The notes under the pieces are model-generated. The model was not told the DNA's origin. It did no database searches and saw nothing but the letters and a program-made list of their open reading frames with translations. DNA of 7,376 bases, from NCBI GenBank assembly GCA_023439605.1, contig JAEXNS010000127.1, positions 1 through 7,376 on the forward strand. Reading direction: 5' to 3'. The stretch comes from Bacillota bacterium. Its GTDB lineage: Bacteria; Bacillota; Clostridia; Oscillospirales; Ruminococcaceae. Position 1 is the stretch's first letter; each line of letters starts with the position of its first letter. This document shows positions 1 through 4,282 of this stretch, in pieces. A program made the position numbers and the translations under genes.

Positions 1-95
1 GCATATCCACCTGTTTCAACAACACCTGAAAATTTTAATAAAGAATCTAATTTTATAAATTCAGTATTAATTTTTGTTTTTATTATATTTTCCAT
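1..95 (-). CDS. yaaA: S4-domain RNA-binding protein YaaA/RlbA, partial (N-terminal 31 codons)
   Basis: Only the first 31 codons and two bases of the next lie in the window; the gene runs off the left edge. The reverse-strand reading begins MENIIKTKINTEF and continues with a KLDSLLKF.GVVETGG motif, which is the opening of the small (about 70 residue) S4-like protein found between dnaN and recF in Firmicutes. The start is the ATG at 93-95, preceded by an AAAGGA Shine-Dalgarno that overlaps the dnaN stop codon; the gap to dnaN is 11 bp, so the two are very likely co-transcribed. The family is thought to bind RNA and has been linked to ribosome assembly, but its exact role is less settled than its neighbours'. 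It is not the E. coli peroxide-response protein of the same name. Identity rests on a short fragment plus strong context. Confidence 0.85.
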   Translation of the reverse strand, partial: MENIIKTKINTEFIKLDSLLKFSGVVETGGY

Positions 96-106
96 AATAA
101 TTTCCT

Positions 107-1213
107 TTAACCTTTAATTTGAACTGGCATAAGAATAAATATAAAACTTTCACCTTGTAGAGGAACAATTTTAACCGCTTTGTTTGAACTTGTAATTTGA
201 ATTCTAATTTTATCTGTTTCTGCTGATTTTAAAGCATCTACTAAATATTTATTGTTAAATCCTATTTCTAAACAATCTCCAGATAACTCTATTTCTATTT
301 CTTCTTGTATTTTACCTATATCAGTTTTACAATAAATATCTAAAACATTGTTTTTAATTGTAAATTTAACTGGTCCTTTATTTTTTTCATTTACCAATAA
401 AGAACATCTATCTACGCAATCTAATAATTCTTTAGTTTTAACGATTATTTCTGTTTTAAATTTATCTGGAATACTTGCTCTATAATTATGAAATTCTCCT
501 GCCAACAATCTTGAGTAAATCATATAATTAGATAATTCAAAAATAACATGTTTTTCATCTGAATAAATATTACATTCTACTGAATCATCCTCTTTTAAAA
601 TTCTTGATAATTCTTGTAAAGATTTTGAAGGAACAACGAAATTAAAATCATTTTCAGATAAAATATTTTCATTTCTTATTGCTAGTTTATATCCATCTAT
701 TGCAACCATGTTAAAGTTATTGTTTTGTATATCAAATAATTCACCCGTTAAAATCGGTTTTACATCAGATAAAGATACAGCAAAATTTGTTTGATTTATC
801 ATGCTTTTTAAAATACTTTGATTTATTTTAAATAAATTTTTTTCCTTATCAAAATCAGGTAGATTAGGGTATTCTTCCGAAGATAATGCCAATATATTAT
901 AGTTTGTTTTACCACTTTTAATATTTACGTTTAACATTTCATCTACATTGATAAGAATCTCTTCTTTTGGCATTTTTCTTATAATATCAGAAAATAATCT
1001 TGCATTTATTACACATATACCAGTATCTTCTGATTTTACGTTTATTTGAGCTTTAATTCCCATACTTAGATCATATCCTGTAAGTTCAAGTGAGTTATAA
1101 GATAAATTAATTTTTATTCCTTCTAAAGCAGGTATTGTGGTTTTTGAAGAAACTGCTTTAGAAACATTATTTATAGCATCAGAGATTTCGTTTTTATTAC
1201 AAATAAATTCCAT
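107..1213 (-). CDS. dnaN: DNA polymerase III subunit beta (sliding clamp)
   Basis: This 368-residue protein is the usual length for the ring-shaped processivity clamp, a homodimer that encircles DNA and tethers DNA polymerase III and other replication and repair partners. Visible family motifs are PALEGIKI (28-35), SEEYPNLP (112-119), KPILTGELF (152-160), AIDGYKLA (171-178, usually ATDGYRLA), SRLLAGEFHNY (234-244) and a C-terminal LMPV (361-364), spread over three clamp domains of about 120 residues each. The protein ends PVQIKG, where many homologues end in or near MPVR. The ATG at 1211-1213 has a clear AAGGAG Shine-Dalgarno at 1221-1226. It lies downstream of dnaA on the same strand, separated by the 435-bp origin, and upstream of yaaA. 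No convincing promoter was found directly in front of it, so it may depend on transcription across the origin or on a promoter I could not recognise. Confidence 0.97.
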   Translation of the reverse strand: MEFICNKNEISDAINNVSKAVSSKTTIPALEGIKINLSYNSLELTGYDLSMGIKAQINVKSEDTGICVINARLFSDIIRKMPKEEILINVDEMLNVNIKSGKTNYNILALSSEEYPNLPDFDKEKNLFKINQSILKSMINQTNFAVSLSDVKPILTGELFDIQNNNFNMVAIDGYKLAIRNENILSENDFNFVVPSKSLQELSRILKEDDSVECNIYSDEKHVIFELSNYMIYSRLLAGEFHNYRASIPDKFKTEIIVKTKELLDCVDRCSLLVNEKNKGPVKFTIKNNVLDIYCKTDIGKIQEEIEIELSGDCLEIGFNNKYLVDALKSAETDKIRIQITSSNKAVKIVPLQGESFIFILMPVQIKG

Positions 1214-1242
1214 TTAATTACTCCTTAGTAAATTCAACATAA

Positions 1243-1309
1243 GATTAAAATTTTTGATTAAAATTTTATATTTTTTTTTAATAAATAATAATAATAAAGA
1301 TATATAAAA
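1243..1309. other. Candidate DNA unwinding element with tandem 13-mers
   Basis: The 67-bp tract between the trinucleotide series and dnaN is almost all A and T, with only three G and no C, including a nine-base T run. At its dnaN end are two adjacent copies of a 13-mer, GATTAAAATTTTT (1243-1255) and GATTAAAATTTTA (1256-1268), differing only in the last base. It lies where the strand-separation site sits in Bacillus-type origins. AT-rich 13-mer repeats are a known feature of the E. coli unwinding element, but the sequences are not the same. Unwinding function is inferred. Confidence 0.7.
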
Positions 1310-1337
1310 CAGTAGTAGCAGTAGGGGGTGTTTAAAA
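1307..1337 (-). promoter_or_regulatory. DnaA-trio series, GC cluster and adjoining DnaA box (basal unwinding system)
   Basis: On the plus strand, read 3' to 5' away from the G cluster, the triplets are GAT (1324-1322), GAC (1321-1319), GAT (1318-1316), GAT (1315-1313), GAC (1312-1310) and AAA (1309-1307). They fit the DnaA-trio pattern 3'-[G/A]A[T/A]-5', with the two GAC units off only at the last base. The trios abut GGGGG (1324-1328), the densest G/C run in the gap. Directly next to that is TGTTTAAAA (1329-1337), i.e. TTTTAAACA on the minus strand, in the position and direction of the trio-proximal DnaA box in B. subtilis. DnaA is known to load from such a box onto one strand through the trios. 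Function here is inferred from pattern and order. Confidence 0.75.
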
Positions 1338-1393
1338 GTTTAAATGTGATGCAAACCGTTATTTTATCAAGGCTAGCAAATCAACAGACGATT

Positions 1394-1402
1394 TGTGAAT
1401 AA
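1394..1402 (-). promoter_or_regulatory. DnaA box TTATTCACA
   Basis: The plus strand reads TGTGAATAA, so the minus strand reads TTATTCACA, one mismatch from the classical TTATCCACA. It is the closest match to the consensus in the origin gap and points toward the GC cluster and trios, in the same direction as the other boxes. Confidence 0.75.
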
Positions 1403-1403
1403 A

Positions 1404-1440
1404 TGTTTAAATGTTAGTAACATAAAATGAATGTTTAAAA
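1404..1440 (-). promoter_or_regulatory. Pair of TTTAAACA-type putative DnaA boxes
   Basis: Two 9-mers, ATTTAAACA (1404-1412) and TTTTAAACA (1432-1440) on the minus strand, share TTTAAACA with the trio-proximal box at 1329-1337 and have its orientation. On the plus strand AATGTTTAAA recurs at 1402-1411 and 1430-1439. They keep the TT.T..ACA frame of a DnaA box but carry AA where the consensus has CC. They are called boxes from position, direction and recurrence, not from a consensus match. Confidence 0.45.
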
Positions 1441-1472
1441 GCTTATAAATTGTGGAGTTGAAAGTTAAAACT

Positions 1473-1493
1473 TGTTGAAATTTTTGTTGATAT
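1473..1493 (-). promoter_or_regulatory. Two putative DnaA boxes at 12-bp spacing
   Basis: On the minus strand these read ATATCAACA (1485-1493) and ATTTCAACA (1473-1481), two and three mismatches from TTATCCACA. Both have A in place of the sixth-position C. Their starts are exactly 12 bp apart, the same step as in the inverted repeat near the dnaA stop. Confidence 0.5.
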
Positions 1494-1513
1494 AATTTTT
1501 ACTCTAAAAAATC

Positions 1514-1522
1514 TGTTGAAAA
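1514..1522 (-). promoter_or_regulatory. Putative DnaA box TTTTCAACA
   Basis: The plus strand reads TGTTGAAAA, so the minus strand reads TTTTCAACA, two mismatches from TTATCCACA. The identical 9-mer appears twice in the inverted repeat at 1598-1646, which suggests a lineage-specific box sequence. Confidence 0.5.
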
Positions 1523-1597
1523 TAAATTTGTTATATTATTTTGAAAACTAAAAAAAAATATAAAATTATTAAAAAAAATAACGTAGATAAATTATTC

Positions 1598-1646
1598 ATG
1601 TTTCAACATACTTTTCAACAACATGTTGAAAAGTATGTTGAAACAT
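1598..1646. repeat. Perfect 23-bp inverted repeat with four box-like 9-mers, at the dnaA 3' end
   Basis: Arms 1598-1620 and 1624-1646 are exact reverse complements around a 3-base centre (ACA), ending 2 bp before the dnaA stop codon. Each arm holds two box-like 9-mers: GTTTCAACA (1600-1608) and TTTTCAACA (1612-1620), then TGTTGAAAA (1624-1632) and TGTTGAAAC (1636-1644). Their starts are exactly 12 bp apart throughout. It could be a DnaA-binding cluster on DNA, an RNA hairpin at the end of the dnaA transcript, or both. The stem is AT-rich, and on the dnaA strand the nearest long T run begins only about 20 bases beyond it (complement of 1572-1579), so it is not a textbook intrinsic terminator. 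Confidence 0.85.
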
Positions 1647-1648
1647 TG

Positions 1649-3010
1649 TTATTTACCTTTATCACGTATATTTTTTATTAAATCTTCTACTATTTCTTTT
1701 AAGCTAGAATCTTTTTTTAAATTATGTTCTATATTATTAATTGCATAAACAATAGTTGAATGGTCTCTTCCTCCAAATTCAACCCCTATTGCAACTAAAG
1801 ACATTTGTGTGATTTCTCTAACAACATAAATTGCAACTTTTCTTGCATTTGAAATTTGAGCAGAACGTTTATTTGATCTTATGTCATCTGTTGTTACACC
1901 ATAAACATTTGCAACTTCACCTATTATTTTTTCAACAGTAATTGGTATTGGTTGGTCGTCATTTAAAATGTCTCTTATTACACTTTGTGCCATAGCCATA
2001 GAAGGTGAGCTCCCGGCAAGATGTTTTAGTGCTTTTAATTTTTTTACAGCACCTTCTAATTGTCTAATGTTAGTTTTTAGTCTATTAGCTATAAATTCAG
2101 AAACTTCATCTGGTAAATTTAAGTTAAGAAGTTCTGCTTTTCTTCTAATAATTGCAATTCTTGTTTCAAAATCAGGAATAGAAATATCTGCAATAAGACC
2201 CCATTCAAATCGGGTACGTATCCTGTCTTCCAATGTTTTGATATCTTTGGGTGGTTTATCTGAAGTGAGAACTATTTGCCTTCCTTCTTTATGTAATTCA
2301 TTAAATGTATGAAAAAATTCTTCTTGGGTACTTTCTTTACCTGCTATAAATTGTACGTCATCGACTAATAAAACGTCCGCTTTTCTATATTTTTCATGAA
2401 AAGTAGTAGTTTCTTTTTTCATTTTAATAGCATCAATAAGTTCGTTTGAAAAAGTTTCACCAGTTACATAAATTATATTTATGTTTGGGTTTTTATTTTT
2501 CATTTCATTTGAAATAGCAGTAAGTAAATGAGTTTTTCCCAAACCAGAAGGTCCATGAATAAAAAGAGGGTTATAAGTACTTCCATTATCATCCTTTGCG
2601 ACTGCTGTACATGCTGCATATGCAAATTCGTTTGATCTTCCAACTATGAAAGTGTCAAACGTATAGTCATATTCAGCACCTTCAAAACTTTTTTCTAGTT
2701 GTTGATGTCTTTGCTCTATTTCTTCAAAATTAACTTTAGGTGCTGGTGTTTCGTCTTCTTGAGTTTTAATTTTAATGTTGACATCGTCAAAACCAAGGAT
2801 AGATTTAAATGCTTCCTTGAATAATTTCTCGTAATTAGTTATAAAAACATTTTTTTGGAATTCGGATGGAACAAATAGCACCGCTTCTTTTCCATTGAAT
2901 TCTCTAGCTTCAATTGGCTTTATCCATAAATTGTAAGCTGTTTCCTGTACTCCGCCTGATTCAATACAATACTTTTTGACACTATCAAAAAGTTCGTCAA
3001 AGGAGTTCAT
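1649..3010 (-). CDS. dnaA: Chromosomal replication initiator protein DnaA
   Basis: This 453-residue protein is of typical length and has all four domains. Domain I (about 1-85, opening MNSFDELFDSVKKYC) handles self-interaction and helicase contact. A short charged linker follows (about 86-113). The AAA+ ATPase domain has Walker A GPSGLGKT (153-160), Walker B LLVDD (214-218), sensor I LTSD (248-251), the arginine-finger segment RIRTRFEWGL (263-272) and the sensor II segment NIRQLEGA (314-321). The C-terminal helix-turn-helix carries the DnaA signature GGRDHST (413-419). It binds boxes at the origin, forms an ATP-dependent filament and melts DNA. The ATG at 3008-3010 is preceded by AGGAGGT (complement of 3021-3027) at good spacing. 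Transcription likely starts from the promoter at 3090-3118. The recognition helix looks conserved, although most origin boxes here are degenerate. Confidence 0.98.
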   Translation of the reverse strand: MNSFDELFDSVKKYCIESGGVQETAYNLWIKPIEAREFNGKEAVLFVPSEFQKNVFITNYEKLFKEAFKSILGFDDVNIKIKTQEDETPAPKVNFEEIEQRHQQLEKSFEGAEYDYTFDTFIVGRSNEFAYAACTAVAKDDNGSTYNPLFIHGPSGLGKTHLLTAISNEMKNKNPNINIIYVTGETFSNELIDAIKMKKETTTFHEKYRKADVLLVDDVQFIAGKESTQEEFFHTFNELHKEGRQIVLTSDKPPKDIKTLEDRIRTRFEWGLIADISIPDFETRIAIIRRKAELLNLNLPDEVSEFIANRLKTNIRQLEGAVKKLKALKHLAGSSPSMAMAQSVIRDILNDDQPIPITVEKIIGEVANVYGVTTDDIRSNKRSAQISNARKVAIYVVREITQMSLVAIGVEFGGRDHSTIVYAINNIEHNLKKDSSLKEIVEDLIKNIRDKGK

Positions 3011-3031
3011 ATAATAAAAAACCTCCTATAT

Positions 3032-3061
3032 TAAAAAAAAGAATAATTATTCTTTTTTTTA
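3032..3061. repeat. 30-bp perfect A/T-rich palindrome in the dnaA leader
   Basis: This stretch is its own reverse complement over 30 bp: T, eight A, GAATAATTATTC, eight T, A. It lies between the predicted dnaA promoter and the dnaA Shine-Dalgarno. In the dnaA transcript it would give a weak hairpin whose 3' arm is eight U, ending about 5 bases before the ribosome binding site. It may be an attenuator-like or regulatory structure, or only an A/T-rich symmetry; the symmetry itself is directly visible. Confidence 0.7.
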
Positions 3062-3089
3062 TAAATTTAATACAAATACAATTACAATT

Positions 3090-3118
3090 ATTATATCACA
3101 AATTTAAATTTATTTCAA
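3090..3118 (-). promoter_or_regulatory. dnaA promoter (sigma-A type)
   Basis: On the minus strand, TTGAAA (complement of 3113-3118) is followed by a 17-bp spacer and TATAAT (complement of 3090-3095), with TGA directly before the -10 as an extended element. Transcription would start near 3083, giving a dnaA leader of roughly 70 bases. Five of six bases match at -35 and all six at -10. Confidence 0.8.
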
Positions 3119-3132
3119 TAGTTTTAAAAGTC

Positions 3133-3154
3133 GAAAATTTTACAGAAAATTTTC
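3133..3154. repeat. 9-bp inverted repeat between the divergent promoters
   Basis: GAAAATTTT (3133-3141) and AAAATTTTC (3146-3154) are exact reverse complements around ACAG. The repeat lies between the -35 elements of the dnaA and rpmH promoters, where an operator could act on both. It is AT-only apart from the end pair and could be chance in such DNA. Confidence 0.4.
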
Positions 3155-3187
3155 TATCATTTTTAATAAAAATTAATAGAAAAATAC

Positions 3188-3216
3188 TTGACTATATTTT
3201 TGAAGTACGTTATAAT
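3188..3216 (+). promoter_or_regulatory. rpmH operon promoter (sigma-A type)
   Basis: TTGACT (3188-3193), a 17-bp spacer and TATAAT (3211-3216) make a near-consensus vegetative promoter. Transcription would start near 3223, about 175 bases before the rpmH start codon, giving an unusually long leader for a 44-codon gene. It diverges from the dnaA promoter, with about 70 bp between the two -35 elements. Confidence 0.85.
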
Positions 3217-3338
3217 GTATTATTGCAGGGTTATATTTATTTAATTTTATTATTATTTTATTTTTTACCTTGTAAAACAACTGATTTATAATTTAATTAA
3301 ATAAATTATATAAAAAAAATTAAGTTTTTAGCTTATTA

Positions 3339-3359
3339 TTTATCAGAATTACTGATAAA
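3339..3359 (+). other. Hairpin in the rpmH 5' leader
   Basis: TTTATCAG (3339-3346) and CTGATAAA (3352-3359) pair perfectly around a 5-base loop, followed by the palindrome AAGCATGCTT (3358-3367). The structure ends about 20 bases upstream of the rpmH ribosome binding site. No U run follows, so it is not a terminator; a role in translation control or mRNA stability is possible but unproven. Confidence 0.5.
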
Positions 3360-3396
3360 GCATGCTTATTTAAAATTTTTAAGGAGGGGATAATAA

Positions 3397-3531
3397 ATGA
3401 AAAGAACTTATCAACCTAAAAAACTTCACAGAAAAAAAGAACATGGCTTTATGAAGAGAATGGCAACTAGAAGTGGACGTAAAGTTTTAGCTCGTAGAAG
3501 AGCCAAAGGAAGAGCTAGATTAACTCACTAA
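3397..3531 (+). CDS. rpmH: 50S ribosomal protein L34 (bL34)
   Basis: This 44-codon gene encodes an extremely basic protein beginning MKRTYQPKKLHRKKEHGF and ending in the hallmark GRKVLARRRAKGRARLTH. Length and sequence are those of bacterial L34, a structural protein of the large ribosomal subunit that contacts 23S rRNA. The ATG is preceded by a very strong Shine-Dalgarno, AAGGAGGGG (3381-3389), at a spacing of 7. It is the first gene rightward of the origin, divergent from dnaA, and is expressed from the promoter at 3188-3216. The next gene is rnpA, 134 bp downstream, with a hairpin between them that may set the ratio of abundant L34 to scarce RNase P protein. Confidence 0.98.
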   Translation: MKRTYQPKKLHRKKEHGFMKRMATRSGRKVLARRRAKGRARLTH

Positions 3532-3537
3532 AATTAT

Positions 3538-3566
3538 GTAACACTCAAAAAATTCCTGTATATAAT
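3538..3566 (+). promoter_or_regulatory. Possible weak promoter for rnpA-yidD-yidC
   Basis: TATAAT at 3561-3566 is preceded by GTAACA (3538-3543, four of six matches to TTGACA) at 17 bp. In DNA this rich in A and T such a match is not strong evidence. If real it would start transcripts near 3573, upstream of the hairpin at 3602-3632. Confidence 0.3.
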
Positions 3567-3601
3567 TTATTTATATATTTGGATTATGTCATAAGCCTTT
3601 A

Positions 3602-3632
3602 AATAGACCACAAGCATTTTTTGTGGTCTATT
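3602..3632 (+). terminator. Hairpin between rpmH and rnpA, possible attenuator or processing site
   Basis: Arms AATAGACCACAA (3602-3613) and TTGTGGTCTATT (3621-3632) pair perfectly over 12 bp around a 7-base loop, with a G/C-containing core (GACCAC). No clean U run follows (AATTTAAAAATT), so full termination is doubtful. A partial terminator or RNase processing site that lowers rnpA expression relative to rpmH fits the position better. The hairpin is seen; the function is inferred. Confidence 0.55.
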
Positions 3633-3665
3633 AATTTAAAAATTATTATAAAGAAATGATAAATT

Positions 3666-4007
3666 ATGCTTTATACAAAAATAATTAATAATAATAAAGA
3701 TTTTGTTTCTATTTATAAAAATGGCAACCAAATTATTTCAAAAGCTGTGGTAATATATTTTAGAAAAAATAATTTACCATACAATAGATTTGGTATTACA
3801 GCAGGAAAGAAAATAGGAAATGCTGTTAAAAGAAATAGAGCAAAAAGAATAATTAGACAAGCTTATATGGAAAATGAGATTAATTTTCCTGTTGGAATAG
3901 ATATTGTTATTGTAGCTAGAACTTTAGCTACACAAGTTAAGACATGTTTTATAACAAGTTTTTTAAATAAAAAAGCTATAAAAGAAATAAAGTCTTTTTT
4001 AAGTTGA
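3666..4007 (+). CDS. rnpA: Ribonuclease P protein component
   Basis: This 113-residue basic protein is of usual length for the protein subunit of RNase P, which helps the catalytic RNA bind pre-tRNA and cut off its 5' leader. It opens MLYTKIINNNKDF, and the diagnostic RNR motif is present as KRNRAKRIIRQAY (55-67), preceded by the conserved segment RFGITAGKKIGNAV (41-54). The ATG at 3666 fits homologues, which often start MLYT or similar, but its ribosome binding site is poor (only a weak AAAG about a dozen bases upstream), in contrast to rpmH. Low translation suits a protein needed in small amounts. It lies between rpmH and yidD, 12 bp before the latter, as in most Firmicutes. The RNase P RNA gene is not in this window. 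Confidence 0.97.
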   Translation: MLYTKIINNNKDFVSIYKNGNQIISKAVVIYFRKNNLPYNRFGITAGKKIGNAVKRNRAKRIIRQAYMENEINFPVGIDIVIVARTLATQVKTCFITSFLNKKAIKEIKSFLS

Positions 4008-4019
4008 GTTGATATAATT

Positions 4020-4256
4020 ATGAAAAAAATATGTATAATATTAATAAAAATTTATAGAAGATATCTCTCTCCTTTAAAAACACCTTGTTGTAGGTTCTAT
4101 CCTACTTGTTCAGAATATGCTATCACATGTTTTGAACGTTTTGGCTTTATAAAAGGATTAATCTTGGCAACACGAAGAATATTGAGTTGTCATCCATGGG
4201 GAAAGAGTGGGATAGATCATGTACCTCATGAATTCTATATATTTAGAAAAAAATAG
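4020..4256 (+). CDS. yidD: Membrane protein insertion efficiency factor YidD
   Basis: This 78-residue protein matches the small YidD family. It has an N-terminal hydrophobic or amphipathic helix (MKKICIILIKIYRRYLSPL, about 1-19), the signature CRFYPTCSEY (24-33), a basic helix (FIKGLILATRRIL, 43-55), then CHPW (57-60) and DHVP (66-69). Family members sit at the inner face of the membrane and aid insertion of membrane proteins, probably by helping YidC; the mechanism is not well known. The gene starts 12 bp after the rnpA stop and has no clear Shine-Dalgarno, so translational coupling to rnpA is likely. It is followed closely by yidC, its presumed functional partner. Confidence 0.95.
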   Translation: MKKICIILIKIYRRYLSPLKTPCCRFYPTCSEYAITCFERFGFIKGLILATRRILSCHPWGKSGIDHVPHEFYIFRKK

Positions 4257-4269
4257 CATTATTTGTAAT

Positions 4270-4274
4270 GGAGG
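4270..4274 (+). promoter_or_regulatory. Shine-Dalgarno that sets the yidC start at TTG
   Basis: GGAGG at 4270-4274 lies 8 bases before an in-frame TTG (4283-4285). The upstream in-frame ATG (4268-4270) overlaps this motif and has no ribosome binding site of its own. The TTG is therefore the better start. Confidence 0.75.
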
Positions 4275-4282
4275 ATATTATA

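Larger units (their letters stand above)
1214..1648. other. oriC: Chromosomal replication origin (oriC) in the dnaA-dnaN gap
   Basis: This 435-bp noncoding stretch separates dnaA and dnaN, the standard origin position in Firmicutes. Read in the dnaA-to-dnaN direction (minus strand) it contains a large inverted repeat (1598-1646), DnaA-box-like 9-mers (1514-1522, 1485-1493, 1473-1481, 1432-1440, 1404-1412, 1394-1402, 1329-1337), a five-base C cluster (1324-1328), a trinucleotide series (1307-1324) and an A/T-rich tract up to the dnaN ribosome binding site. This is the order described for the Bacillus subtilis basal unwinding system. The elements are visible directly; origin function is inferred from them and from gene context. 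No open reading frame of note lies here. Confidence 0.88.

Noticed and set aside
1488..1496. Extended -10-like TGATATAAT on the plus strand inside the origin
   Set aside because: No -35 element at workable spacing and no downstream gene on that strand; it overlaps a putative DnaA box and is expected by chance in this composition.
1329..1644. Recurring TGTTGAAA and TGTTTAAA motifs as a CRISPR or iteron plasmid array
   Set aside because: The units are only 8-9 bp, irregularly spaced outside the 12-bp sets, and lie between dnaA and dnaN, so a chromosomal origin explains them better.
1929..1937. TTTTCAACA inside the dnaA coding region as a further DnaA box
   Set aside because: It encodes part of VEKI in a conserved stretch of the protein and is isolated; an occasional match is expected in A/T-rich DNA.
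1968..2312. Open frame of 114 codons on the plus strand
   Set aside because: It lies entirely antisense within dnaA, has no Shine-Dalgarno or recognisable family, and the dnaA frame here encodes intact AAA+ motifs.
3656..3688. Ten-residue open frame (MINYALYKNN) overlapping the rnpA start
   Set aside because: It is too short to support and has no good ribosome binding site; chance is the simplest explanation, though a leader-peptide role cannot be excluded.
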